64,000 nucleotides of DNA from Bacillota bacterium (GTDB lineage: Bacteria; Bacillota; Clostridia; Lachnospirales; Lachnospiraceae). Shown here piece after piece: positions 17,098 to 25,188 of the stretch. Location: NCBI GenBank assembly GCA_023418475.1, contig JAEZZO010000052.1:62001-126000 (forward strand), written 5' to 3'. Positions within the stretch are counted from its first letter, which is position 1. Every line of letters starts with the position of its first letter. A model generated the notes under the pieces. It saw only the letters and a program-made list of their open reading frames with translations. It did no database searches and was not told the origin of the DNA. The position numbers and the translations under genes are program-made.

Positions 17098-18312
17098 ATG
17101 AAATATGATTTTACTTCAATCATCGACCGAAGAGGTAAGGATGCTATTGCTGTGGATGGTTTGGGATCAATGCCTGGCTTTACTCCGGACCTTCCGAAGG
17201 AAGGATTTGATGCTATTCCGATGTGGGTAGCGGATATGAATTTCCCCACGGTTCCGACGATTACTGAGGCTATCATTGAACGTGCGAAGCATCCGGCATT
17301 CGGTTATTTTGTACCGACAGATGAGTATTATAACACGATTATCCGCTGGCAGGAGGCACGCAATGGAGTGAGTGGACTTACCAGGGATTGTATTGGATAT
17401 GAAAATGGTGTTTTGGGCTGTGTTATTTCCACACTGAATGCATTTTCGGCTCCAGGAGATGCGGTTCTACTGCATTCACCTACTTATATTGGCTTTACCA
17501 TGAGTGTAGAAAATAATGGACGTAAAATCATTCACAGTCCACTTAAGCTGGATGAAGAGGGTGTTTGGCGTATGGATTATGAAGATATGGATGCGAAGAT
17601 TAAAGCTCATAAAATTCATGTTGCAATTTTCTGTACTCCTCATAATCCCTGTGGCCGTGTATGGGAAAAATGGGAAGTTGAAAAAGCGATGGAGGTCTAT
17701 AAAGCAAACGACTGTATCGTTATTTCGGATGAAATCTGGTCCGATATTATCATAAACGGTAATAAGCATATACCGGCGCAGTCTGTCAGTGAGGATGCCC
17801 GTAATCGTACAGTAGCTGTATATGCACCAAGTAAGACCTTCAATCTGGCAGGTCTGGTTGGCTCCTATCATATTATTTACAATAGCTATCTTCGTGACCG
17901 TGTTCGCGCACAGAGCAGCAAGCCTCACTATAATGATATGAATGTACTTAGTATGCATGCGCTGATTGGAGCTTATAAACCGGAAGGCTATGAATGGGTG
18001 GACGAGCTTTGTGAAGTAATTAGCGGTAATGTTAATTACGCCTGTGATTACATTTCCAAAAATTTTAAGGGAGTGAAGCTGTCAAAACCCCAGGGAACCT
18101 ATATGCTCTTTCTGGATTGCACACAGTGGTGTGAAGAGAATGGCAAGACGATTGATGAACTGGAAAAGAGTGGCTGGGATGTCGGTGTTGCCTGGCAGGA
18201 TGGACGTATGTTCCATGGACCATGCTCGATTCGCTTAAATCTTGCAGTTCCTTTCAGCAGAGTGGAAGATGCCATGAATCGTTTGGACCAATATGTTTTT
18301 AATGCAAAATAA
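17098..18312 (+). CDS. MalY/PatB-type PLP aminotransferase-fold C-S lyase (cystathionine beta-lyase-like)
   Basis: 404 residues. The N-terminal FDAIPMWVADMNFPTVP and the CTPHNPCGRVW, SDEIWSDII and YAPSKTFNLAGL segments are the MalY/PatB signature; Lys246 in PSKTFN is the Schiff-base lysine. Such enzymes cleave cysteine-type C-S bonds to pyruvate, ammonia and a thiol through 2-aminoacrylate. GGGAGG lies 9 bases before the ATG. In operon with RidA, which would remove the enamine. An aminotransferase role is the alternative. Confidence 0.9.
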   Translation: MKYDFTSIIDRRGKDAIAVDGLGSMPGFTPDLPKEGFDAIPMWVADMNFPTVPTITEAIIERAKHPAFGYFVPTDEYYNTIIRWQEARNGVSGLTRDCIGYENGVLGCVISTLNAFSAPGDAVLLHSPTYIGFTMSVENNGRKIIHSPLKLDEEGVWRMDYEDMDAKIKAHKIHVAIFCTPHNPCGRVWEKWEVEKAMEVYKANDCIVISDEIWSDIIINGNKHIPAQSVSEDARNRTVAVYAPSKTFNLAGLVGSYHIIYNSYLRDRVRAQSSKPHYNDMNVLSMHALIGAYKPEGYEWVDELCEVISGNVNYACDYISKNFKGVKLSKPQGTYMLFLDCTQWCEENGKTIDELEKSGWDVGVAWQDGRMFHGPCSIRLNLAVPFSRVEDAMNRLDQYVFNAK

Positions 18313-18346
18313 GCATCAATAAGTATCTAATTGAGAGGAGCTGCGC

Positions 18347-18889
18347 ATGGCAAGAATAAATGTAAATGACCATATGCCGGATTTTGTTTTTAATACTCCA
18401 TTTCGCAAGGATGTTAAGTTGAGTGAAGCAATAGGAGACAAGAAGACTGCACTGGTATTTCTGCGCTATTTCGGCTGTACGCTGTGTCAGTATGATCTTG
18501 CACAGTATGCCAAGAATTATAGCAAGATTACAACGGTCGGAGGTAAATTACTGGTGGTACTTCAGAGTGACCCGGATTTGTTGAAGGAAGAACTGGATGC
18601 TATGGATGCCTTCCCGTTTGAAATCATATGTGATCCTGAAGAGAAGTTGTACAAGGAGTTTGAGATTCTTCCGGCACCCAGTAAGGAGAAGCTAGCAGGT
18701 ATCTCAACCATGCCAAAGGTGGTAAAAGCTATGGCCGCCGGATATAAGCACGGAAGGTACGAGGGAGAGGAGCTGCAGCTTCCGGCATCGTTTATTTTAG
18801 AGCCAGACCTTAAGGTAACCTATGCCCGGTATGCTAAGATAATTGATGATATACTGGATGCAGGACAGCTGGCAGAGCTTTTGAAGTAA
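18347..18889 (+). CDS. Peroxiredoxin-like (AhpC/TSA superfamily) protein
   Basis: 180 residues. Thioredoxin-fold start, then LVFLRYFGCTLCQYDL with Cys44-x-x-Cys47, the pattern of the PRX-like2 group rather than a typical 2-Cys peroxiredoxin. A region MPKVVKAMAAGYKHGRYEGEELQLPASFIL is characteristic of this subgroup. It is 34 bases downstream of the C-S lyase, so it is probably the last gene of the ridA operon. It may handle thiol or peroxide stress linked to thiol-releasing catabolism (inference). Confidence 0.82.
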   Translation: MARINVNDHMPDFVFNTPFRKDVKLSEAIGDKKTALVFLRYFGCTLCQYDLAQYAKNYSKITTVGGKLLVVLQSDPDLLKEELDAMDAFPFEIICDPEEKLYKEFEILPAPSKEKLAGISTMPKVVKAMAAGYKHGRYEGEELQLPASFILEPDLKVTYARYAKIIDDILDAGQLAELLK

Positions 18890-18915
18890 ACCTCAGAAAA
18901 TATAATTTCATATTA

Positions 18916-18960
18916 ACACAGAAAACAGGAGCGTTATTATGACGCTCCTGTTTTCTGTGT
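18916..18960 (+). terminator. Very long perfect hairpin after the ridA operon
   Basis: 19-bp perfect stem (ACACAGAAAACAGGAGCGT with its complement) and a 7-base loop. No T run follows directly (CTATGCACTTTT), so it may be a weak terminator, an mRNA 3'-end stabiliser or a bidirectional element. Confidence 0.55.
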
Positions 18961-19097
18961 CTATGCACTTTTATTACTCATTATGAAAGTCTCCTCAACA
19001 TTCATTTATTGTGATGCTTGCAAAGCTTAGAAGTTCATTGGATAATTCATACAAGTTGTTCCTTGATAAGTTAATCCTTGTCAGTGTGAAAAATCAT

Positions 19098-19159
19098 TTG
19101 ACAAAATAAAAAAAGTGTAATATATTGTACTTGTTCAATAAGTACAATATATTACACTT
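19098..19159 (+). promoter_or_regulatory. GntR promoter with overlapping 20-bp inverted-repeat operator
   Basis: TTGACA (19098-19103), 17-base spacer and TATATT (19121-19126). A perfect 20-bp inverted repeat (19113-19132 and 19140-19159, 7-base centre) covers the -10 box and start point. Each arm is itself nearly palindromic (AGTGTAATATATTGTACT), so the site could hold two repressor dimers. It lies 14 bases before the GntR ATG: classic autoregulation. Confidence 0.75.
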
Positions 19160-19173
19160 CGATCGGAGTTAGT

Positions 19174-19548
19174 ATGGAAATAATAATAAGCTCGAATACA
19201 AATAAACCAATTTACGAACAAATTACGTTACAGATAAAAGCGATGGTAATGAGCGGAGAACTTAAGAATGGCGATCCAATTCCTTCCATGCGAAGCCTGG
19301 CGAAAGCCTTACATATTAGTGTGATTACAGTTCAAAAGGCATATGAAGATTTACAAAAGGATGGCTTTATTGAAACAACGGTGGGGAGAGGAAGCTTTAT
19401 TTCTGCGAATAATAAAGACTTCTATCAGGAAGAGCAGCAGCGTATAGCGGAGGAGCATCTGCAGGAGGCAGCTGAAATCGGAAGAAAGAGCAATATTAGC
19501 CTGAATAAACTCATCGAATTGCTGACTATGTTCTATAAGGAAGTTTGA
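19174..19548 (+). CDS. GntR-family repressor, YtrA subfamily
   Basis: 124 residues: an N-terminal winged helix (PIYEQITLQIKAMVMSGEL, IPSMRSLAKALHISVITVQKAYEDLQKDGFIETTVGRGSFI) and only ~45 further residues, helical, with no room for a large ligand domain. That short form is the YtrA type, which typically controls a neighbouring ABC transporter and often responds to cell-envelope stress. The two ABC genes follow in the same direction. The ligand or signal is unknown. Confidence 0.92.
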   Translation: MEIIISSNTNKPIYEQITLQIKAMVMSGELKNGDPIPSMRSLAKALHISVITVQKAYEDLQKDGFIETTVGRGSFISANNKDFYQEEQQRIAEEHLQEAAEIGRKSNISLNKLIELLTMFYKEV

Positions 19549-19581
19549 AGAATAACATCTTCAAACTGAGAAGAACCCCGA

Positions 19582-19603
19582 AATGAGCACAGAGGTGCTC
19601 ATT
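19582..19603 (+). other. Hairpin after the GntR gene
   Basis: AATGAGCAC, 4-base loop, GTGCTCATT. It lies between the GntR gene and the leader cassette; no T run follows. A degraded equivalent is seen at ~20747 in the second ABC leader, so the duplication of the two leaders reaches this far. Confidence 0.5.
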
Positions 19604-19616
19604 CCAGGCTTCTTGA

Positions 19617-19748
19617 CCAATTATTTGAGATGTCGTAACGGCAATATAATTGAAGAGTGAAAGAAAATTACTTTCACTCAATAAGTTTGTGTCTGTGCTG
19701 CGTACACAAACTATAGTGCGCAAAAGCAGCGCAGAAATGAGGTAAATA
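19617..19748 (+). repeat. Leader cassette copy A1 (type A) ahead of the ABC ATPase gene
   Basis: Order of structures: CCAATTAT...ATAATTG outer stem; GAGTGAAAG/CTTTCACTC hairpin (19655-19679); AGTTTGTGT/ACACAAACT hairpin (19684-19712); TGCGC/GCGCA hairpin (19717-19733); then GAGGT SD and ATG at 19749. About 132 bases, aligned end to end with 20897-21030. Confidence 0.8.
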
Positions 19749-20606
19749 ATGGAGTATGCATTGGAAATCAAAGGGTTACAAAAAAAGTATAATTCATTCA
19801 ACTTGGAGAATGTCGATCTTCGGCTGCCGAAAGGAAAGATATATGGGTTAATTGGTGAGAATGGGGCCGGTAAAAGCACAACCATGAAAGCAGCACTTGA
19901 TCTGATTAAGAAGGACGGGGGAGAGGTATTATTCTGGGGAGAGCAGCTTTCAGAGCATCCCAAGAAAATAAAAGAAGATATTGGGATTGTGTTTGACGGG
20001 ATTAATTTTTACGAAACCCTGACTCCCAGAAAGGTTGGAAATGTGTGCAGGAAAGCATATCAAAACTGGGATGAGAAGTTTTATCAAAATTATCTAGATA
20101 AGTTTGAAGTACCTACTGATAAAGAAATAAAGACTCTATCAAAAGGAATGAAGGTTAAGCTTTGCCTTGCCGCAGCATTATCCCATCATGCAAAACTTCT
20201 GATACTGGATGAACCAACAAGTGGACTGGATCCAATCATCCGGGATGATATCCTGGATATCTTTCTTGATTTTGTGCAGGAGGAAGAGAATTCGATCCTA
20301 CTGTCCACCCATATTACAAATGATCTGGCAAAGATTGCGGATCATATTGTTTTCTTGCATAAGGGTCAGGTGATTTTAAGCGAAAATAAGGATGATTTGA
20401 TTTATAATTACGGAATTATACGATGTGGATCAAGTGACTTTGAGAAGATAGATAGGAAGGACAGATTAGCATATCGGAAAATGGATTATCAGTGGAATGT
20501 CCTGGTAAAAGATAAGAAAAAAGCAGAGGCAAAATATAAAAATGCGATCATTGATGTGGTAACGCTTGAAGAAATGATGTTACTTTATGTAAAAGGCGAG
20601 GTATAA
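19749..20606 (+). CDS. ABC transporter ATP-binding protein (YtrB/BcrA-like)
   Basis: 285 residues. Walker A GENGAGKST, signature LSKGMKVKLCLAAAL (the LSKGM variant common in ABC-2 exporters), Walker B LLILDEPTSGLDP, switch His in LLSTHIT. The C-terminal ~70 residues are the accessory region of exporter ATPases. Partner permease is encoded 424 bases downstream. Together with the YtrA-type repressor this is likely an envelope-stress or peptide-antibiotic response exporter. Confidence 0.93.
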   Translation: MEYALEIKGLQKKYNSFNLENVDLRLPKGKIYGLIGENGAGKSTTMKAALDLIKKDGGEVLFWGEQLSEHPKKIKEDIGIVFDGINFYETLTPRKVGNVCRKAYQNWDEKFYQNYLDKFEVPTDKEIKTLSKGMKVKLCLAAALSHHAKLLILDEPTSGLDPIIRDDILDIFLDFVQEEENSILLSTHITNDLAKIADHIVFLHKGQVILSENKDDLIYNYGIIRCGSSDFEKIDRKDRLAYRKMDYQWNVLVKDKKKAEAKYKNAIIDVVTLEEMMLLYVKGEV

Positions 20607-20736
20607 AAAGATTTTTCAGGAGATAAATTCATGATTCGAGTGCCGAAACTCAGGTTTAATCATTGCACTATATATAGTTATTGATGACTTATACACTCGA
20701 ATCATTCATTATGAATAAAAATTGTTACACGAAGAG

Positions 20737-21030
20737 AACCCTCAGAATGAACACAACAAAGCTTATATCAAGTCCTTTTCCAATTATTTAAGATGTCGTC
20801 TAGCTGTATTACGGTTGTAAAAGAGACATCTTTCCATATTAATTAAGATGCTGCTCTGCGGCAAATAGGAGTAAGTGTGAAGAAAAAGAATCTTCACCAA
20901 TTATTTGTGATGCCGCATGCGGCATCATGATTGGAAGAGTGAAAGAAAAATTACTTTCACTCAGTAAGTTTGTGTCTGCGTTACGACAAACTTAGGATGC
21001 GCAAGAGGCAGCGCAGAAATGGGGTAAATT
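20737..21030 (+). repeat. Leader cassette copy A2 (type A), with extra partial copies, ahead of the ABC permease gene
   Basis: The core (20897-21030) has the perfect 20-bp palindrome at 20908-20927 (TGATGCCGC arms), GAGTGAAAG/CTTTCACTC (20937-20962), AAGTTTGT/ACAAACTT (20966-20993), TGCGC/GCGCA (20998-21015), then GGGG SD and ATG 21031. Two further 5' modules (CCAATTATTTAAGATG at 20780; ATTAATTAAGATGCTG at 20838) precede it, so the cassette has partly reduplicated. 20607-20736 shows nothing recognisable. Confidence 0.8.
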
Positions 21031-21663
21031 ATGAAAAGTTTAATATTGAAAGATCTGTATAATATAGGACATAATGCGAAGCAGATGTTTTTTTTGCTTC
21101 TATTCCTTGCAGCCTGCCTTATCCCTACATCAGGTTCGGTAGGATTTATCGTTACCAGTGCTCTTCTTTGCAGTATGATGACAATAACGACCTTTTCCTT
21201 TGATGAACATTCGGGGTGGGAAAAATATGCACTTATTATGCCAATTACAAGAAAAGATTATGTTTTTGAAAAATATCTGGTTAATTTAGTGTTCATAACA
21301 ATTGGAGTATTATTTGGTACAGTTGCCGTTTTTGCAGCCGAAATTTTTCTGGGCAGGCTTGAATTAATTACAATTATAGGATGCGCAATCGTAGGCTTAT
21401 TTCTGTCTTTATTATATGGAAGCATTGTTATTCCCCTAATGATCAAATATGGTATAGAGAAAGCCAGAATTATTACAATTGGAGCGATGGCTGTACCGGC
21501 GCTGATTGGATTTGCATTATATAAATTAGCGGTTGCACTGGGATTCGTTTTTACTGATATCAGAATTGCTGCTATTTCAGGCATAGTTGGAATTGTTATA
21601 TTGATATTATCCATTCTTTCCTGTTTTCTGAGTATCAGATGGTTTGAAAAAAAGGAATTTTAG
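21031..21663 (+). CDS. ABC-2 type transporter permease
   Basis: 210 residues with about six hydrophobic segments. Starts MKSLILKDLYNIGHNAKQMF and contains TTFSFDEHSGWEKYALIMPITRKDYVFEKY, the pattern of the small ABC2_membrane_5 permeases that pair with BcrA-like ATPases. Its start codon is set by the leader cassette that ends at it. The transported substrate is unknown. Confidence 0.88.
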   Translation: MKSLILKDLYNIGHNAKQMFFLLLFLAACLIPTSGSVGFIVTSALLCSMMTITTFSFDEHSGWEKYALIMPITRKDYVFEKYLVNLVFITIGVLFGTVAVFAAEIFLGRLELITIIGCAIVGLFLSLLYGSIVIPLMIKYGIEKARIITIGAMAVPALIGFALYKLAVALGFVFTDIRIAAISGIVGIVILILSILSCFLSIRWFEKKEF

Positions 21664-21801
21664 TCACTTTTCTATTTAGATTACGATTTGAATATTAAAA
21701 CAAAAATTAGTATATTTAGGTTTAATCCATACAAAAGCTGTTATTGAAATAAGTTGTTATTTCAAGCTTATGTAAAATGCCGAAAGTTAATAAAATAGAA
21801 A

Positions 21802-21844
21802 CCTGCAGTTGCAGGAAAGCAACTGGCGGGTGGTAGTACCCGCC
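21802..21844 (+). other. Overlapping hairpins after the ABC permease
   Basis: CCTGCAG/TTGCAGG, CAGTTGC/GCAACTG and GGCGGGT/ACCCGCC stems overlap, so alternative folds are possible. A weak T stretch (AGTTTTG) follows. A terminator for the ABC genes is likely but not certain. Confidence 0.45.
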
Positions 21845-21897
21845 AACTCTAGTTTTGTATAATAATATTAGGACCTGAGAAGAAAAGGAGGGGTAAG

Positions 21898-22509
21898 ATG
21901 ATCTTAGCCGAAAAAATACAACTGCTCAGAAAGAAAAAAGGATACTCGCAGGAAACGCTCGCAGAGTTGTGTGGGGTAAGCAGACAGGCAATATCAAAAT
22001 GGGAAGCTGATTTTACATTGCCGGAGATAGACAAGCTTCTTCTGCTCGGTAATTTATTTCAGGTTTCTCTTGATGTATTATTACGGGATGATTTAGAACT
22101 GGATGCTGTTAAGGAGATCAGTACCTGTGGCATTCGAAAGTTGAGTACCAAAGAATATGTTTATAAAGGTATATTGATTAAGGAAAGTATTCAAGAGGAA
22201 CAGATTCTGGATAAAATTTCAGTAGACAAGATAGAACTATGGAGGACGGATGGAGTTCCAAAGTATTGGACAATTCTCTATTTTACATCGGGACAGATAG
22301 ATTTTCCAGAGCTTTTGTCAAGGGCTATACGGGCAGATCAGAAAGCCGGCAACTGGTTTGCAGATATGAAGTGCGGCAACGAAAAAATCATTGTATTTTA
22401 CAATAAAATATTGAAGTATGAGATAGGAAATAAGGAACAGAAGGAACAAGTCTGTAGGGAATGTGCCCTGCTTGGAATAGCAGAACATCAAATGAAGTGG
22501 GAAGAATGA
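21898..22509 (+). CDS. XRE-family HTH regulator
   Basis: 203 residues. Residues 1-65 are a Cro/C1-type HTH (LAEKIQLLRKKKGYSQETLAELCGVSRQAISKWEADFTLPEIDKL). The C-terminal ~130 residues resemble no family I can name. AAAGGAGGGG lies 5 bases before the ATG. It is 30 bases upstream of the S51 peptidase gene and probably cotranscribed. Confidence 0.85.
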   Translation: MILAEKIQLLRKKKGYSQETLAELCGVSRQAISKWEADFTLPEIDKLLLLGNLFQVSLDVLLRDDLELDAVKEISTCGIRKLSTKEYVYKGILIKESIQEEQILDKISVDKIELWRTDGVPKYWTILYFTSGQIDFPELLSRAIRADQKAGNWFADMKCGNEKIIVFYNKILKYEIGNKEQKEQVCRECALLGIAEHQMKWEE

Positions 22510-22539
22510 GATCCAATTAGAAAGGGGCTTTACGAACAA

Positions 22540-23091
22540 ATGAAGGTATTACTGACATCCGCCGGTTTTGAGAATAAGAAACTGGAGAAATTATTTCTGG
22601 AGTTAATAGGGAAAGAAAGCAAAGATATTAAGGTGGTATTTATTCCGACCGCTGCCGTCACAGCAGATGCTGTTCTTGTGCTTCAAAAATGTATGCAGGA
22701 TTTATTAAGTGCAGGAATTTTTAAGGATAATATACTTGTTTATGATATGCATAAGGTACTTCCCTTAGAGAAGCTGTTATCCTATGATGCTATTTATGTA
22801 TGCGGTGGAAATACAAAGTACCTGCTTGACAGAGTCCTTGAAAATAATTTTGATATAGTGCTGAAAGAATACATCAGAAATGGTGGTGTATATGTGGGTG
22901 TCAGTGCGGGAAGCTTAATTACCACACAAAGTATCAATAATAATCTGGGACTAATCAATTGTATACTTTCCGTGCATTGCGAAGAAGGAAGTAAAGCTGG
23001 TCAGGTTGATACTGGTAATTGTCCGCATATATACCTCACAAACAAGCAGGCAATCTATCTTACGGAAAATAGTGTACAGATAATGGAGTAG
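22540..23091 (+). CDS. Peptidase S51 family protein (dipeptidase E-like)
   Basis: 183 residues, slightly short for the family. The nucleophile is Ser122 in GVSAGS, with the preceding YVCGGNTKYLL and NGGVYVGVSAG framework of S51 peptidases. Cytoplasmic, no signal peptide. The C-terminal HIYLTNKQAIYLTENSVQIME matches the strand end of the fold. Family members cleave Asp-X dipeptides or cyanophycin-like substrates; the specificity here cannot be told. Confidence 0.85.
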   Translation: MKVLLTSAGFENKKLEKLFLELIGKESKDIKVVFIPTAAVTADAVLVLQKCMQDLLSAGIFKDNILVYDMHKVLPLEKLLSYDAIYVCGGNTKYLLDRVLENNFDIVLKEYIRNGGVYVGVSAGSLITTQSINNNLGLINCILSVHCEEGSKAGQVDTGNCPHIYLTNKQAIYLTENSVQIME

Positions 23092-23275
23092 AGAATACAA
23101 CTCGATTAATATTCTTGTGCTTTTTTAATTGGGATTATAAGAATGTAATCACTTCAGACATAACATGTAAGTCTAAAGATGCAATGAAAATATGTTTGCA
23201 GATTATTAGAAAAAACCCTAATAAATATTGTTCATTAACTAGCGAGTTCTTATATTAAAATTAGAAATTTATATT

Positions 23276-23315
23276 AGACCTATCTTCGAAACTTCAAGAA
23301 AATAGGTCTTTTTTT
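23276..23315 (+). terminator. Rho-independent terminator
   Basis: AGACCTAT/ATAGGTCT stem and seven T, 185 bases beyond the S51 stop. The rest of the 391-base gap (23092-23482) is AT-rich with no gene seen; a weak TTGTGC...TATAAG near 23114 could start a short RNA ending here. Confidence 0.75.
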
Positions 23316-23482
23316 AATTTAACATTTTAAATAAAACCAAATATAAATGACATAATTAATAACTTATGATAAGATAAATAGAAGTTATTCAAGTTTAAGG
23401 CTAATAAGCATATAAATTTATAAGTTGAAATTTATAGTTAAGTACGAGTTTAAATCAGAACACTAAAAGGAATGGATAACAT

Positions 23483-24295
23483 ATGAAATCAAAAAGTATT
23501 ATCAGCAGTTCAAGTAATTCTCAGATAAAGAACCTGGTACTGCTGCAAAAAAAAGCGAAGGCTCGTGAGGAACAGGGCATCTTTGTAGTGGAAGGACTGA
23601 AAATGTTTGAAGAGGCCAGACAAGCAGGACTTTTGCAGAAAGCCTATGTTTCTGAGAGCTTTTATCAGGAAAAATCAGAAGCTTTACCAAATTATTTTTA
23701 TGATTTAAATTATGAAGTGGTAACAAATTCTGCTTTTGAAGATGCTTGTGAAACAAAAACACCGCAGGGTGTTCTGGGAACCGTTAAAAAGGCAACTTAC
23801 AGCCTGGAGAGTATTCTGAATGCACCGGAAGCCTGCATTCTTTTATTGGAGGATATTCGCGATCCGGGTAATTTGGGGACAATGATAAGAACAGCGGAGG
23901 GTGCCGGAATAACAGGGGTAATTGTTAACCGGTCAACGGTTGATGTCTACAATCCGAAAGTAGTAAGATCCACCATGGGTTCTATCTACAGGGTTCCCTT
24001 TTATCAGGCAGAGGATTATTATGAAGTACTGGAAGAGATGAAAAAGAAAGAGATTACCCTATATGCTGCACATTTACGGGGTATTCCGTATGACAGCGAG
24101 GGAAGCTTCCGGAAAAAATCCGCTATTATGATTGGAAATGAAGCGAATGGTTTAAGTGAAAAGGCAGCTTCCTTAGCAGATGTTTTAATTCGAATTCCAA
24201 TGGCAGGCAAGGTGGAATCCTTAAATGCAGCAGTAGCTGCCGCAATTTTGATGTATGAATCGTCAAGTCAGAGAAGAAAAAAGAACAATCAATAG
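23483..24295 (+). CDS. TrmH/SpoU-family RNA 2'-O-methyltransferase
   Basis: 270 residues. An N-terminal substrate-binding domain (QIKNLVLLQKKAKAREEQGIFVVEG) precedes the knotted SPOUT domain. Motif 1 is EDIRDPGNLGTMIRTAE, motif 2 IMIGNEANGLS, motif 3 IRIPMAGKVESLNAAVAAAILMYE. It would methylate a ribose in rRNA or tRNA with SAM. Monocistronic, with a strong hairpin after it. Confidence 0.93.
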   Translation: MKSKSIISSSSNSQIKNLVLLQKKAKAREEQGIFVVEGLKMFEEARQAGLLQKAYVSESFYQEKSEALPNYFYDLNYEVVTNSAFEDACETKTPQGVLGTVKKATYSLESILNAPEACILLLEDIRDPGNLGTMIRTAEGAGITGVIVNRSTVDVYNPKVVRSTMGSIYRVPFYQAEDYYEVLEEMKKKEITLYAAHLRGIPYDSEGSFRKKSAIMIGNEANGLSEKAASLADVLIRIPMAGKVESLNAAVAAAILMYESSSQRRKKNNQ

Positions 24296-24325
24296 CACAG
24301 ATACGTGATAATGCAGGGAAGTAAG

Positions 24326-24378
24326 ATGTCATTACAAATGAAATCCATAGAAGGATCTTCTTTTGTAATGACATTTCT
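24326..24378 (+). terminator. Terminator after the TrmH-family gene
   Basis: 13-bp stem ATGTCATTACAAA/TTTGTAATGACAT followed by TTCTTATTT. The 343-base gap (24296-24638) otherwise holds only the promoter below. Confidence 0.6.
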
Positions 24379-24551
24379 TATTTCATCAGAGAGAAACGTG
24401 TCCTGTGACATAATAACCCCGTCCAAAAGTCATAATTTATCTCTGCAATTAATAAAATCATATTGTCAGGAAGGATAGTTCTTATTCTAAATATCAATTA
24501 ATCACTTTCATAAGTAAAGGTCAAAATCGAATGAGATATATTTATTTTATA

Positions 24552-24580
24552 TTGAAAGAATGCTATTGTACTAATAATAT
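24552..24580 (+). promoter_or_regulatory. Promoter of the NfeD gene
   Basis: TTGAAA (24552-24557), 17-base spacer, TAATAT (24575-24580). Confidence 0.5.
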
Positions 24581-24638
24581 AAGATGAGTCTAGGGAATAC
24601 TTGGTAATGTAAGAGATTAAGACAGGAGGTGCCAATAA

Positions 24639-25073
24639 GTGAATCCGATTTATTGGATTATTGTTCTTGCAATATTAATATTCATAGAAATCCTTACTCT
24701 TAAAGTTACAACGATATGGTTTGCCGGAGGAGCACTGACGGCATTCATAGTATCGTTATATCTGGATAATCTGCTACTTGAAATTATATTATTTCTAGCA
24801 GTCTCAATTTCACTTTTGTATTTTACAAGACCAATGGTTATAGAGCATTTCCATCCCGGAACACATAAAAGCTTACAGGGTGGGGTCGTTGGCAGAGAAG
24901 CGTTGGTTACTTGTGATGTAGATAATATGAATACACTAGGACAGGTAGAGGTAGACGGAAAGGAATGGCAGGCACTGTCTTTGGAGGGGATTGTTCTGGA
25001 GAAGGGAACAAAAGTTATCATCCAGGGGATATCCGGTACGAAACTGATAGTCAGAAAGTACCAGGCGGATTAA
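24639..25073 (+). CDS. NfeD family membrane protein (short form)
   Basis: 144 residues: two or three TM segments in the first 65 residues (IIVLAILIFIEILTL, TIWFAGGALTAFIVSLY, LLLEIILFLAVSISLLYFT), then a soluble OB-fold domain (GVVGREALVTCDVDN, GQVEVDGKEWQALS, KVIIQGISGTKLIVRK). NfeD proteins normally act with a flotillin-type SPFH protein; none is adjacent. GTG start with AGGAGG 10 bases upstream. Confidence 0.9.
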   Translation: MNPIYWIIVLAILIFIEILTLKVTTIWFAGGALTAFIVSLYLDNLLLEIILFLAVSISLLYFTRPMVIEHFHPGTHKSLQGGVVGREALVTCDVDNMNTLGQVEVDGKEWQALSLEGIVLEKGTKVIIQGISGTKLIVRKYQAD

Positions 25074-25188
25074 GAAAAAATTAAGATTTTAAAGCTTGCT
25101 ATTCAATTATGAATGATATATTATAATCCTAGCTTAAGGATAACATATTGGATTGTGTTGCTTTATCAGGTATAAACTGGGGGATGTC

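Noticed and set aside
19549..21030. Insertion sequence or MITE as explanation of the repeated leaders
   Set aside because: No terminal inverted repeats or target-site duplications flank the copies, and there is no transposase; copies end at start codons, which is not typical of MITEs. A mobile origin is not excluded.
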